From Jiangella muralis (lineage in GTDB: Bacteria; Actinomycetota; Actinomycetes; Jiangellales; Jiangellaceae), in the NCBI RefSeq assembly GCF_001270745.1, contig NZ_LFXL01000052.1, forward strand, positions 1-43,909: a stretch of 43,909 bases of DNA, written 5' to 3'. The notes under the pieces were generated by a model, which worked only from the letters and a program-made list of their open reading frames with translations, searched no databases and was not told the DNA's origin. Below are positions 1 to 8,581 of the stretch, in pieces. The position numbers and the translations under genes are program-made. Numbering within the stretch: position 1 is the first letter of the stretch; every line of letters begins with the position of its first letter.

Positions 1-242
1 GAAGGACTACCGACCTATATCAGCTTCGCTTGGTCTCCGACATGCCGACACTCGAACCGAGTTTGAGCGGGCGTCGCGTGGTGGCGCGCCGCTGGGTGGG
101 ATCACTGTGTTTGCTGGGTGGCGTCGCTGTTGCCAGGGGAACAGTGATGCACCCCACCCGGCGCAGCGATCTCACACAGTGGCGTTGGGGATCGCGTCAC
201 GATTCGCCGTTGTCCCGCAGTTCGCCGCTTTGCGGTAGTGGG

Positions 243-384
243 CCGTCCCCCTGCTGCCCATTTTCTCAGCCGCGCCCGTGCGCCTCAAGTCCGCGCCGCT
301 GTGGTCGGCGTTCGCTGGGCTTGGGGGCTTGGACTTGACCCGCCCGCGTGCGGTCTAAGAACTGGCAGCTATCAGGGGGACGGG
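243..384. repeat. Long hairpin repeat, copy 1
   Basis: The left edge CCGTCCCCCTGCTGCC pairs with the right edge GGCAGCTATCAGGGGGACGG. Inside, stretches around CGCCTCAAG and CTTGACCCG pair as well, giving an imperfect hairpin of about 140 nt. The same edges and core recur at 461-592 and 9824-9956, and the edges alone at 34873-34946, so this is a dispersed family. Confidence 0.65.
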
Positions 385-460
385 GAAGTGCGGGCAGAGC
401 CCGCCCGGTGCACCGTTTGGTGTCCACGGCTCCGGTCATCGAGGTGTGCCCAGACTGCCC

Positions 461-592
461 CCGTCCCCCTGATAAGTGCCCGTTCTTGGCCGCGGGACCG
501 CGGGTCAAGCGGACACCCAACGCGCGAAGCGCCGATCGGGTCCGCTTGAGGCGCGGTCCCGCGGCTGAGAGAATGGGCGCCAGGGGGACGGA
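461..592. repeat. Long hairpin repeat, copy 2 (inverted relative to copy 1)
   Basis: It begins CCGTCCCCCTGATAAGTGCC and ends GGGCGCCAGGGGGACGG. The internal pairs CCGCGGGACCGCGGGTCAAG and CTTGAGGCGCGGTCCCGCGG make a strong stem. The reverse complement aligns with copy 1, so the two copies face each other within the composite at 22-811. Confidence 0.65.
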
Positions 593-808
593 CAACCTGC
601 GGACCACGGCGAACGCGGCAGACCCGGGCGCACGGTCGGCCAGCCAACGCGAAGCCCGGCCAGCCGAGGCGAAGCCCGACCCGACGGAGCGGACCAGGAG
701 ACGCACCCTATCCTCGGCACGCACAGTGATCTCACCCAGTGGCGCGCCGCCACACGACGCCCGCTCAAAACTCGGTTCGAGTGTCGGAGCTTCGGAGACC
801 CAGCGGAG

Positions 809-1240
809 CTAGAGGCCCGCTCGGGGCGCCTCGATGGCGGGGCAGGCGTCCATGACGACCTCCAGCCCGGCCGCCTTCGCCCGCTCGGCCGCCTCCTCGT
901 CGATGACGTCCAGCTGCAGCCAGACGGCCCTGATGCCGAGCCGCTCCCGCTCCGCGATGGCGTCGTCGACCACCTCGCCGACCCGCCGGCTGTTCACGAA
1001 GCAGTCGACGACCTCGACCGGCCCCGGCACGTCGGCGAGCGTCTTGTACCCGTGCGCGTCGAGGGTGTCCTCGCCGCGCGGGTTCACCGGCACGATGGTC
1101 ATGCCGAGGCGGTCGCGCAGGAACCGCGCCACCCCGTACGCGGCCCGCTCGCGGTTCTGCGACAACCCGACGACAGCCCAGGTCGCGGGCGTCGTCAGCA
1201 GGCGGCGGACGGTGTCAGGGTCGTTCGCGTGGGGGCTCAC
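809..1240 (-). CDS. CoA-binding (YccU-like) protein
   Basis: A 143-residue protein of the CoA_binding_2 family, a small Rossmann-fold domain related to the nucleotide-binding part of succinyl-CoA synthetases. The N-terminal stretch TWAVVGLSQNRERAAYGVA is the family's first strand and loop. The later VPVNPRG and the C-terminal VVMDACPAIE are also typical. Length is normal for the family (about 135-145). The start is GTG at 1240. The stop lies at the edge of the inverted repeat at 22-811. A long palindrome (1265-1320) separates it from the iminopeptidase gene upstream, so it probably has its own promoter. Its cellular role is unknown. Confidence 0.85.
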   Translation of the reverse strand: MSPHANDPDTVRRLLTTPATWAVVGLSQNRERAAYGVARFLRDRLGMTIVPVNPRGEDTLDAHGYKTLADVPGPVEVVDCFVNSRRVGEVVDDAIAERERLGIRAVWLQLDVIDEEAAERAKAAGLEVVMDACPAIEAPRAGL

Positions 1241-1264
1241 CCTTCGAGCGTATGTCGGCGCGTT

Positions 1265-1320
1265 CCTTGATCATCAACCGTTGGCGACGCCATCGTGTCG
1301 CCAACGGTTGATGATCAAGG
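1265..1320. repeat. TGATCATCAACC palindrome, copy 1
   Basis: Two perfect 24-nt arms (1265-1288 and 1297-1320) flank an 8-nt loop. The outer part TGATCATCAACC is shared with the palindromes at 16306, 17356 and 43811, while the inner part (GTTGGCGAC) is specific to this copy. It lies between two minus-strand genes and could terminate transcription, although no T-run follows. Confidence 0.8.
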
Positions 1321-1352
1321 ACATCTCGCTCCCGCGCTGGCGCGATGCCGCG

Positions 1353-2291
1353 TCAGCCGGCGAAGGTGGTGGTGGCGTGGCGGAGGGCGGCGGCGACGGA
1401 GCCCTCGGTGGAGGCGTGGCCGCCGTCGACGACGACGAGGCGGGCGTCGGGCCAGGCCCGGGCCAGTTCCCACGCTGCGCGGACGGGTGTCTGCACGTCG
1501 CCGCGGCCGGCCACCAGGACGCCCGGGATGCCGTGCAGCCGGCCGGCGTCGCGCAGCAGCTGGTCGTCCGCGAGCCAGCCGCCGTGGCGGAAGTAGTGCA
1601 GGGACAGCCGCACGAGCGTCGCCGCGAACCGCGGGTCCGCGAAGGCATCGTCCGCGTGCGGGTCCGGGTGCAGACTCAGCGTCGCCGCCTCCCAGGAGCA
1701 CCACGCCGCCACGGCGGCGTCGCGGACGGCGGGGTCGGGGTCGTGCAGCAGCCGGTGGTAGGCGTCGAACACCTCGGCGGCACCCGTCGCCGCGGGCGCC
1801 GGGGCGCTGAACTCGGCCCACGCCTCGGGGAAGAACCGCCCGGCGCCGCCGCCGTAGAGCCAGTCGTCGTCGGCCGGACGCAGCAGCGCGACGCTGGTCA
1901 GCACCATCGCCGTGACGCGGTCCGGGTGCGCCTGCGCGTACGCCAGCCCCAGCGTGCTGCCCCACGATCCGCCGAGCACCAGCCAGCGGCCGATGCCGCG
2001 GTCCTCACGCAGCCGTTCGAGGTCGCCGACGAGCGCCGACGTGTGGTTGGCGGACAGGTCGGCGTGGTGGTCCAGGACGCGCGGCGTGCTGCGCCCGCAG
2101 CCGCGCTGGTCGAGCAGCACGATCCGGTACAGCACCGGGTCGAACAGCTCGCGGTGCGCCGCCGTGCAGCCGCTGCCAGGGCCACCGTGCAGTACGACCG
2201 CGGGCCGGCCCGCGGGGTTGCCGCATTCCTCCCAGTAGACGCGGTGCCCGTCGCCGACGTCGAGGAGGCCGTGCGCGTACGGCTCGGTCAC
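1353..2291 (-). CDS. Proline iminopeptidase (alpha/beta hydrolase)
   Basis: A 312-residue cytoplasmic peptidase of the S33 family, which removes N-terminal proline from peptides. The family signatures are present: HGGPGSG forms the oxyanion hole, GGSWGS carries the nucleophilic serine, and GGHAS near the C-terminus carries the catalytic histidine. LLDQRGCGRS is the usual conserved strand and loop. The GTG start at 2291 overlaps the stop of the SMC-like gene (TGA 2288-2290), so it is the last gene of that operon and translationally coupled to it. A functional link to the ATPase is not obvious; the coupling may only reflect operon growth. Confidence 0.9.
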   Translation of the reverse strand: MTEPYAHGLLDVGDGHRVYWEECGNPAGRPAVVLHGGPGSGCTAAHRELFDPVLYRIVLLDQRGCGRSTPRVLDHHADLSANHTSALVGDLERLREDRGIGRWLVLGGSWGSTLGLAYAQAHPDRVTAMVLTSVALLRPADDDWLYGGGAGRFFPEAWAEFSAPAPAATGAAEVFDAYHRLLHDPDPAVRDAAVAAWCSWEAATLSLHPDPHADDAFADPRFAATLVRLSLHYFRHGGWLADDQLLRDAGRLHGIPGVLVAGRGDVQTPVRAAWELARAWPDARLVVVDGGHASTEGSVAAALRHATTTFAG

Positions 2292-5200
2292 GCGACGTCG
2301 AGGGTGCCAGGCCGGTAGGAGGACATCCAGGTGCGCAGCAGTTCGACCCGGCCGGTGTTGGCGTCGTTGCCGACGACGACCGGCTCCTCGTTGTAGGCCA
2401 TGGTGTCCGAGCGGCGGCGTAGCTTGACGTAGAGTCCGGCCGCCTCGATGGCGTAGCGCTCCATGTCGTCCTGCAGGGCTCCGACGACGGTGATGTTGTG
2501 GTCGTTGCCGATGCGCTCGAACAGCGCGACGGCCTCGCGGCGGTGCTGCTTGCCGAGGTTGCGGCCGAGCTCGTCGAGGATCAGCAGCAGCGGCCGGTCG
2601 CCGCCGCGGGCCAGGGCGGCGGCGCAGACCAGTTTGACGGCCTTCTCGTCCATCTGGGCGGTGTTGCTGCGCAGCGTGTACGCGGACATCCGCTGGCCCT
2701 CGGCGCGCCGCCACTTCGGGCTGACCGTCCACCGCCACGGCTTGTCCGGCTCGGACGGCGGCTCCGGCTCGGGGTAGTCGAGGCCGGCGCCGTAGCCGCC
2801 ATACTCCTGGTCGAGGCGGTCGAACTCGGACGCGACCTTCTTCAGCATCGTCTTGATGCCGGCCGCCAGCGACGTGCGGTGGGCCCGGACGGTCTGCTCG
2901 GCCTCGCCGTACCCGAGCCGCGCGGCCTCGAGGTCGGCGGTGCGCCGGGCCCGCTGCTCGGCGATCTGCTTGAGCTGGTGCCGGTCGTGGTCCTCGTGGT
3001 CGCGCAGGTGGGTGTCGAGCGCCCGCAGCAGCGCCGCCACCAGCGAGACGCGGGTCTCCAGCGCCGCGCCGGACCAGTTCGGCGTGACCAGCAGCTCGCG
3101 CAGCTCCGCGGTCAGCTCCTCCGGCGGGGTGCCGGGCGGGAAGCAGCGGACGGCGACCTCGTCGGTCAGGCGGGTGGCGTCGTCGTCCCACGCGGCGGTG
3201 GTGCGCGCCTGCAGCTCCGACGGCAGCTCGACGAGGTGCCGGCGGGCGGCGTCGGGGGAGTCGCCCCAGGCCTTCTCGCGGTCGAGCAGGGCGAGGCCGT
3301 CGCGCTCCTCGGTCAGCGCGTACCGCTCGGCCTCCTTCTCCTTCGCCGTGACGGCGAGCCGCTTGCGGGTGTCGCGCAGGCTGGTGATGCGCTCTTCGCG
3401 CGAGTTGTGCACGCCCAGCTCGTGGGCGTAGGCGGCCTCGGCGGCGGTCAACTCGGGGGCGAGCGCGTCGCGGTGTTCCTGGCGCTCGGCGTTGGCCGTG
3501 CGCAGGTCGCCGATCTCGTCCTGCAGCCCGTCGGCCCGCTCGGCGGCGTCGGCGGCCTTCGCGCGCGTCTCGGCCCGGGCCAGCGTGGCGCGGGCCTGCT
3601 CGACGACGGCGGCAGCGGCGTCGAGCGCCTCGGTCAGCTCGCGGTGCGCCTCCTGAGCGGCGGCGACGCGGGCCGGCTGGCCGGTGATCGGCTCGGCGAA
3701 CCCGCCGATGGCCAGCACCCCGGCCGCGTCGTCGACGACGGCGCCCTTGCCGGCCCGCGCGGCGACGGCGTCGAGGAACGTCGTGAGGTCGTGCTCGGCG
3801 TCGGCCAGCACCAGCAGCGAGCCGGGCAGCCCGGCCAGCGCCTTCGCCGCCTTCGTCGCGTCCTTCCGGCCGACCACGACGGCCTCGCGGTACGGCGACA
3901 GCCGCGGCTCCCACACGTCCCGTTCGGCGGGTTCGACGGTGACGACGTCGACCAGCGCGGCCGCGTCGAGGCCGGCCGCGCGGAGCCGTTCCACCTGCTC
4001 GGCGGCGACGTCGTCGCCGGACTCAGCGGCCGTGACCCGGCGGGCCGCCGCGGTGGCCGCGGCCCGGGCGACGGCATGCGCGGCGATGGCCTCCTCCAGC
4101 GCCGTCCGGGCCTGCGCGACCTCGGCCGCGGCGGTCTCCGGGGAGCGGCCGTCGGCGGCGCGGGCGTCGTCGACGAGCTGGCGCTGCGTCGTGGTCAGGC
4201 GGTCCAGGTGCTGGGTGGCGGCCAGCTGGGCGGCCTCCAGCTCGCGGTCGCGGGCGATCAGCTCGTTGCGCTTGCGCTGCGCCGCCTCGAACCGGCGCGC
4301 GGACTCGTCGTCGTCGGTCAGCGCCGCCAGCCGGTCCTCGACGGCGTCCAGCTCCTGCCGCAGCGCCGCCTCGGTGTCGTCCAGCTCGGCCAGCGCCTGC
4401 CGCAGCTCCGCGGCCCGCTCGACGCCGTCCAGCAGGTGCCGCGCGCACCGCGACCGCCACGCCGTCCGCGCGTCGCCGAGCAGCTCGCGGGCGGCGAGCC
4501 GGCGGGCGATGCCGGCCTCGATGACGGCGACCTCGCTCTCCCAGCCGGCGATCTGCCGCTCGGTCTCCTCGACCTCGCTGCGGTGCCGGTGCTCGGCCGA
4601 GCGCAGCACCTGCTCGTGCTCCAGCTCGCGGTCCAGCCCGGTGAGCGTCGCGATGGCGTCGAAGATGCGGTGCGGCGGGAGGTCGTTCAACGGCTGGGCC
4701 AGCAGGTTCGCCGCCTGGCTGGAGCGCACCGACGTCGACAGGAACGACACGCAGCGCGCGTTCTGCCCGAACAGCACCCGCGACAGCTGCCCGGCGTGGA
4801 AGTCGGTGCGGCCGTTGCTGCGCGGCAGTTGCGCCCACAGCTCGTCGACCCGCGCGGCCCGCTCGGACTCCGTCGCGCCGTACGGGACGTGCAGCCCGCC
4901 GGTCCAGCGCAGGTCGAGGTAGGGCGCCTTGCGGTTGATCCGCAGCCAGATGGTGACGGCGTCGTCCTGCGGCGCGCTGCCGGGCGAGGCGAAGACGCCG
5001 ATGACGTAGCCGCGGTCGACGTTGGACCAGCGGCCCTCCTGTGCGGCCAGTTCCGCAGTGAACAGCAGTTCGGCCGCACCGGCGGCGCCGCTGGCCAGCT
5101 TCCACTGCTCGTCGGCGTGCAGCAGGCTCAGCGCGGCGATGAACGACGACTTCCCGGCGCCGTTGGAGTCCTTCGGCCCCTGCCCGGCGACGGTGACCAG

Positions 5201-5305
5201 CCCCTGCCCGATCATCGGGACCGGGTGCGTGGACAACCGGGAGATGTCGACGACCTGGACGCCGACGAGCACCCGCTCGCCGACGACGTCGAAGGCAGCG
5301 TTCAC
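2288..5305 (-). CDS. SMC/MukB-like coiled-coil ATPase
   Basis: A 1005-residue ATPase with SMC architecture. The Walker A motif DSNGAGKSS lies near residues 47-54, long Ala/Glu/Arg-rich coiled coils cover roughly 250-480 and 600-880, and a globular hinge-like segment (VEPAERDVWEPRLSPYREAV) separates them. Walker B, LLLILDE, is at about 906-912. The ABC signature is not LSGG: the corresponding region reads SNTAQMDEKA, so the protein is divergent from housekeeping SMC and closer in style to MukB/MksB/JetC. The GTG start at 5305 overlaps the upstream stop (5302-5304), and 4-bp overlaps couple it to both neighbours. By context it should form a complex with the three upstream products. The role (chromosome organisation or plasmid/phage restriction) is inferred, not shown. 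Confidence 0.75.
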   Translation of the reverse strand: MNAAFDVVGERVLVGVQVVDISRLSTHPVPMIGQGLVTVAGQGPKDSNGAGKSSFIAALSLLHADEQWKLASGAAGAAELLFTAELAAQEGRWSNVDRGYVIGVFASPGSAPQDDAVTIWLRINRKAPYLDLRWTGGLHVPYGATESERAARVDELWAQLPRSNGRTDFHAGQLSRVLFGQNARCVSFLSTSVRSSQAANLLAQPLNDLPPHRIFDAIATLTGLDRELEHEQVLRSAEHRHRSEVEETERQIAGWESEVAVIEAGIARRLAARELLGDARTAWRSRCARHLLDGVERAAELRQALAELDDTEAALRQELDAVEDRLAALTDDDESARRFEAAQRKRNELIARDRELEAAQLAATQHLDRLTTTQRQLVDDARAADGRSPETAAAEVAQARTALEEAIAAHAVARAAATAAARRVTAAESGDDVAAEQVERLRAAGLDAAALVDVVTVEPAERDVWEPRLSPYREAVVVGRKDATKAAKALAGLPGSLLVLADAEHDLTTFLDAVAARAGKGAVVDDAAGVLAIGGFAEPITGQPARVAAAQEAHRELTEALDAAAAVVEQARATLARAETRAKAADAAERADGLQDEIGDLRTANAERQEHRDALAPELTAAEAAYAHELGVHNSREERITSLRDTRKRLAVTAKEKEAERYALTEERDGLALLDREKAWGDSPDAARRHLVELPSELQARTTAAWDDDATRLTDEVAVRCFPPGTPPEELTAELRELLVTPNWSGAALETRVSLVAALLRALDTHLRDHEDHDRHQLKQIAEQRARRTADLEAARLGYGEAEQTVRAHRTSLAAGIKTMLKKVASEFDRLDQEYGGYGAGLDYPEPEPPSEPDKPWRWTVSPKWRRAEGQRMSAYTLRSNTAQMDEKAVKLVCAAALARGGDRPLLLILDELGRNLGKQHRREAVALFERIGNDHNITVVGALQDDMERYAIEAAGLYVKLRRRSDTMAYNEEPVVVGNDANTGRVELLRTWMSSYRPGTLDVA

Positions 5306-5961
5306 GTTCCCCTGTTCCTCTCGGTGGGACGGCGCGCGCGGATGGCCGCGGCCAGCGGGCTGTCCGGCGCGGCGGCCAGGATCAGCTCGTGCTCCAGCCG
5401 CTCGCGGGCGGCCTTGGTGAGCCGGTGCAGCGCGGGTCCGGGCAGGTAGGCGGGCCCGTCGACGGCGGCGGACCGGCCGCGCGGCGGCGCGATCTGCACC
5501 AGCCCGGCGGCGCGCAGACGTTGCAGCGCCGGCCGGATCTCGCCGCGCGGCAGCTGGGTGTAGCGGGTCAGCTCGTCGACCGACGTCGGGTGCGCCGACG
5601 TCCACGAGTCGCCGCCGACCAGTCCCTGGCTGCGTGGGATCGCGACCGAGTGCACCAGCACCAGCACCAGCACGGCGCGGTCGACGCGCGACTGCGCCGT
5701 GGTGCCCTCGGCGGTCAGCTGTTCGGTGACGTCGTCGCGGAAGCCCGAGGTCCAGTGCGTGCTGCCGACCCGGACCAGCGTGCGGCCGAGGCGGAACAGC
5801 AGCCGCTGGAGGTCGCGGCGGACGGTCGCGTCGCGCAGCGCCAGCAACTGCGCCTCGGCGACCGGCTCGCGGCCGTGCTCCAGCGCGGCGAACGCGGCCA
5901 GCACCTCGTCGCGGTGCCGTTCGTTCAGCTCGGTGAGGGCGCTGTCGAAGACGGTGCTCAT
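5302..5961 (-). CDS. Winged-helix-like subunit of the SMC-like operon
   Basis: A 219-residue protein with no obvious named family. The N-terminal half is helical (LTELNERHRDEVLAAFAALE). The C-terminal part around VDELTRYTQLPRGEIRPALQ followed by LRAAGLVQIAPP looks like a winged helix, as in MukE/JetB (kite) subunits. I start it at ATG 5961, whose ATGA overlaps the stop of the preceding gene; upstream in-frame codons would give a low-complexity extension. Its stop overlaps the GTG of the ATPase gene. Position directly before the ATPase suggests a structural partner of a kleisin-like complex. This rests on context and predicted fold only. Confidence 0.7.
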   Translation of the reverse strand: MSTVFDSALTELNERHRDEVLAAFAALEHGREPVAEAQLLALRDATVRRDLQRLLFRLGRTLVRVGSTHWTSGFRDDVTEQLTAEGTTAQSRVDRAVLVLVLVHSVAIPRSQGLVGGDSWTSAHPTSVDELTRYTQLPRGEIRPALQRLRAAGLVQIAPPRGRSAAVDGPAYLPGPALHRLTKAARERLEHELILAAAPDSPLAAAIRARRPTERNRGT

Positions 5962-6491
5962 GCGCCGCCCGCCGGCGGCGCGGGCAGCGAGCGCCACAGC
6001 TCGCGCAGCGTGCTCAGCTCCGCCGCGCTCCACGACGCGACCCGCGGGCCGAGCCGGACGACGCGGGTGTCCTCGTCGAACAGCACCCAGCCGGAGCCGG
6101 CCAGCCGGCGGACCGCGCCCATCGCGGCGGCGTGCAGCGCGCGCTCGTCACGGCTGCCGGTGATGCCCCGGAACACGCCGATGACGTGGTCGAACGGCGC
6201 CGGGACGGCGGGCCAGACCGGGCCGCTGGGCTCGGTCCAGCAGCAGCGCAGGCAGGCGGCCAGCACGCGTGCGGTGTCGTTCGGCTGGTCGACGGCGACG
6301 CCCGGCAAACCGAGCTCGTCGAGCACGTCCGGGCGGGCGTTGTCGGGCAGCTCGGGCAGCAGCCAGACGGCGCTCGCGTCGGGCTCGACCAGGCGGGTCA
6401 TGCCGGTGGGGTGGGCGCTGGCCGGTGGGATGCGCTGCGGCCCGGCCGCGCGGTGCCGCGCCCACCAGAGGGCGGTGTCGTCGACGGTCAT
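5958..6491 (-). CDS. Small winged-helix-like protein of the SMC-like operon
   Basis: A 177-residue protein of unknown family. Its C-terminal third (AMGAVRRLAGSGWVLFDED, then RVVRLGPRVASW) reads as one winged-helix unit with a beta wing. A short N-terminal part contains WWARHRAAGP. The start ATG 6489-6491 shares one base with the upstream stop TGA (6491-6493), and its own stop overlaps the next start (ATGA), so it is embedded in the operon. Having two small winged-helix-like proteins beside the ATPase differs from the canonical MukBEF/JetABC set with one. I cannot assign a function. Confidence 0.65.
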   Translation of the reverse strand: MTVDDTALWWARHRAAGPQRIPPASAHPTGMTRLVEPDASAVWLLPELPDNARPDVLDELGLPGVAVDQPNDTARVLAACLRCCWTEPSGPVWPAVPAPFDHVIGVFRGITGSRDERALHAAAMGAVRRLAGSGWVLFDEDTRVVRLGPRVASWSAAELSTLRELWRSLPAPPAGGA

Positions 6492-7699
6492 CAGCTCGCG
6501 GCCCGCCGGAACGTCCCCTCCGACACCCACGACGGGCTGCCGGCGGGGTCGACCCGCAGGCCGCCGGCCCACGTCAGCTCGTAGGCGAGGTCGGGGTGGT
6601 GGTGGATGGCGGTGAGGTCGGCCAGCACCCGGCGCCCGGCGAGCCAGTCGCCGGCGCCGTCGAGCACGTCCGCCACCGCCACCGTGGCGGCGTCGCCGAG
6701 CAGCCGCTCCGCGGTCTCGCGCAGGCTCGCGGCGTCATCGGCCGGGCGGATGTCGTCGGGCGGCGGCTGGCCGGGTCCCTCGGGCCGGGGCGGCGGCTGG
6801 CGGACGGTGTTCGCGCCGCGGCCGGTCTCGACCGCCTCGGTGAGCAGGTTCGGCGAGAACCACGGCGCCGGCGCGTCGAAGACGAAGGTGTCGAGCACGC
6901 CGGCGAGGTCGTCCTCGTCGGCCGTGCGGGCGTAGCTCAGCCACGTCTCGACGGACAGCAGGCCGAGCGCGCGCGTCGTCCCGGCCCGCTCGATCAGCCG
7001 CCCGGCCGCCTTCTCGACGGCGTCGCCGTAGGCGGCCAGCGCGACCCGCAGCGCCGTGCACTCGCGGTCCAGCTGCGGCCAGCGGGTCAGGACGACGGTG
7101 TGCACCTCTTCGGCCTGGCTGATCAGGCCCTTGTTGCCCCAGAGCAGCTGCGCGTGGTCGCCCAGCTGCTCGGCGGTGCTGCCTGCGGCGAGGATGGCCA
7201 GCTCGTTGCCGAGGTGGCGGAAGATCCTGGTCAGGCGGCTGATCGTGGTCTGGCCGGTCGCGGGCTCGGCGTCGCGCGCGGTGACGCTGACGTGCTCGAG
7301 CGTCAGCAGTTGGTGCAACTCGGCCTGGCCGCCCTGCTCGGCCAGCCGGCGCAGGAACAGCAGCATGACGTACGGCGCGAACGCCGCCCGGTGGAACCGC
7401 TCGTTCGGGCGCTCGACGACCTTGCTGATGGCGCCGTACTCGCGCAACACCTCGAACCGGCGGTGGATCAGGCCCGGATCGATCGGACGGCACGCGGCGG
7501 CCGCCTGGTCGACGGTGAGGCCGTCGCGCCCGGCGTCGGCGAACGCGTCGAGGATGGCCTCGTCGACGTCGAGCAGTTCGAGGTCGCTGATCATCGCGCC
7601 GGACTCGCGCGCGAGGACCGCGAAGACCTGCCGGTACAGCCGTTCGACGGCGGCGTCGCCGGCGAGCTGATCGATGGTCAGCTCGGGCCCGGCGGTCAT
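6491..7699 (-). CDS. Kleisin-like (MukF/JetA-like) first gene of the SMC-like operon
   Basis: A 402-residue protein that opens the operon. An N-terminal winged-helix region spans about residues 45-125 (GLTVDQAAAACRPIDPGLIH, then FEVLREYGAI). It is followed by a long helical middle and a proline-rich linker near 300-325 (PPPRPEGPGQPPPDD). The C-terminal domain ends with TWAGGLRVDPAG. An N-terminal winged helix, helical middle and C-terminal domain match MukF/MksF/JetA kleisins, but identity at sequence level is not clear to me. The start is ATG 7699. The 88-bp gap to the minus-strand SDR gene should contain the operon promoter, although no convincing -35/-10 pair is visible. Confidence 0.65.
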   Translation of the reverse strand: MTAGPELTIDQLAGDAAVERLYRQVFAVLARESGAMISDLELLDVDEAILDAFADAGRDGLTVDQAAAACRPIDPGLIHRRFEVLREYGAISKVVERPNERFHRAAFAPYVMLLFLRRLAEQGGQAELHQLLTLEHVSVTARDAEPATGQTTISRLTRIFRHLGNELAILAAGSTAEQLGDHAQLLWGNKGLISQAEEVHTVVLTRWPQLDRECTALRVALAAYGDAVEKAAGRLIERAGTTRALGLLSVETWLSYARTADEDDLAGVLDTFVFDAPAPWFSPNLLTEAVETGRGANTVRQPPPRPEGPGQPPPDDIRPADDAASLRETAERLLGDAATVAVADVLDGAGDWLAGRRVLADLTAIHHHPDLAYELTWAGGLRVDPAGSPSWVSEGTFRRAAS

Positions 7700-7787
7700 C
7701 GGGACAGCATGCCATCCGGGGTGGGGCGGCTGTCCAGCTGTAAGGGGTTGCCGCCGACCGCGAGGTCTGACGCAGTCGGTCGAGAAT

Positions 7788-8489
7788 TCAGTGCTGCTGG
7801 CCGATCGGCCGGACGATGATCTCGTTGACGTCGACGTGCGGCGGCTGACCGACCGCGTAGAGGACCGCCGCGGCGACGTCGCCGGGGTCGAGCTTGGGGT
7901 CGTCCGCCCGTCCCGGCGGGATCGACCCGGTGTCGACGAGGCCCGGCTGCAGCAGCGTCACCCGGATGCCGGTGCCGACGCATTCCGCGCGGATGGCCTG
8001 GGCCAGCCCGGTGACCGCCCACTTCGTCGCCGAGTACAGGTTGCCGGGACGGACGCCGCGTCCGGCCGCCGAGCCGGTGAGCAGCAGGTGGCCCCGCGTC
8101 GCGCGCAGCGCGGGCAGCGTCGCGCGGGCGGTCAGCGCCGGGCCGTAGACGTTCGTCAGGACGAGGTCGCGCCACTCCTCCGGCGGGGCGCCGCCGTCGC
8201 CGAGGAAGGACGTGACGACGCTCGTGCCGGCGTTGGCGAGCACGACGTCCAGCCGGCCGAACCGTTCCTCCGCCTCCGTGACGACGCCGGTCAGCGCCGT
8301 CCAGTCGGTGACGTCGGCGGCGCGGGCCAGGGCGCGGGACGGCCCGCCGAGCTCGTCGGCCAGGGCCGCGAGCGGGCCGGGTGACCGGCCGGTCAGAATG
8401 AGGCGGTACCCGGCGGCCGCGGCCCGCCGGGCGACGGCCGCGCCGATGCCGCGGGACGCACCGGTGATCATGAAGACCGGGTCTGTCAT
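7788..8489 (-). CDS. Short-chain dehydrogenase/reductase
   Basis: A 233-residue cytoplasmic NAD(P)-dependent oxidoreductase. The cofactor motif TGASRGIG is near residue 9, NAG is present in LANAGTS, and the catalytic serine and YxxxK are in LLTGSAAGRG and NLYSATK. Length and order are those of classical SDRs. The substrate cannot be told from sequence. The ATG start at 8489 faces the divergent ROK regulator gene, and a palindrome between them (8548-8566) could influence both. Confidence 0.9.
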   Translation of the reverse strand: MTDPVFMITGASRGIGAAVARRAAAAGYRLILTGRSPGPLAALADELGGPSRALARAADVTDWTALTGVVTEAEERFGRLDVVLANAGTSVVTSFLGDGGAPPEEWRDLVLTNVYGPALTARATLPALRATRGHLLLTGSAAGRGVRPGNLYSATKWAVTGLAQAIRAECVGTGIRVTLLQPGLVDTGSIPPGRADDPKLDPGDVAAAVLYAVGQPPHVDVNEIIVRPIGQQH

Positions 8490-8547
8490 GACGCGACCTT
8501 AGGGCGTCGGATCGCGCGGGCCGGGTCCGGATCGGTAATACTTTTCA

Positions 8548-8566
8548 CCGGAAGGCCACTTTCCGG
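8548..8566. promoter_or_regulatory. Putative ROK operator, site 1
   Basis: CCGGAAGGCCACTTTCCGG has 6-bp inverted arms (CCGGAA/TTCCGG) and a 7-bp spacer. It lies just downstream of a TAATAC -10-like hexamer (8536-8541) and immediately before the ROK gene. The sequence at 10644-10662 has the same arms-and-spacer layout and matches it at 13 of 19 positions. Autoregulation is inferred. Confidence 0.5.
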
Positions 8567-8581
8567 ATGGAGCGAGCAGAC

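Larger units (their letters stand above)
22..811. repeat. Composite inverted repeat with no gene
   Basis: These roughly 790 bases hold no convincing gene; the open frames on both strands are arginine/proline-rich shadows. The ends are imperfect inverted repeats: about 22-115 matches the reverse complement of about 715-811, sharing blocks such as GACACTCGAACCGAGTTT and TGAGCGGGCGTCG. Inside lie two long hairpins (243-384 and 461-592) that are themselves roughly mirror images around position 425. The right end reaches the stop codon of the minus-strand gene at 809. It may be a non-autonomous mobile element or a nested pair of dispersed repeats. No transposase and no clear target duplication were seen. 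Confidence 0.6.

Noticed and set aside
266-812. Open frames on both strands in the first 800 bases
   Set aside because: They lie in self-complementary repeat sequence, are Arg/Pro-rich and lack ribosome sites or motifs.
2498-5449. 983-codon open frame on the plus strand
   Set aside because: Lies antisense to the SMC-like gene; composition is Gly/Arg/Val-rich without motifs, a known effect of very high GC.
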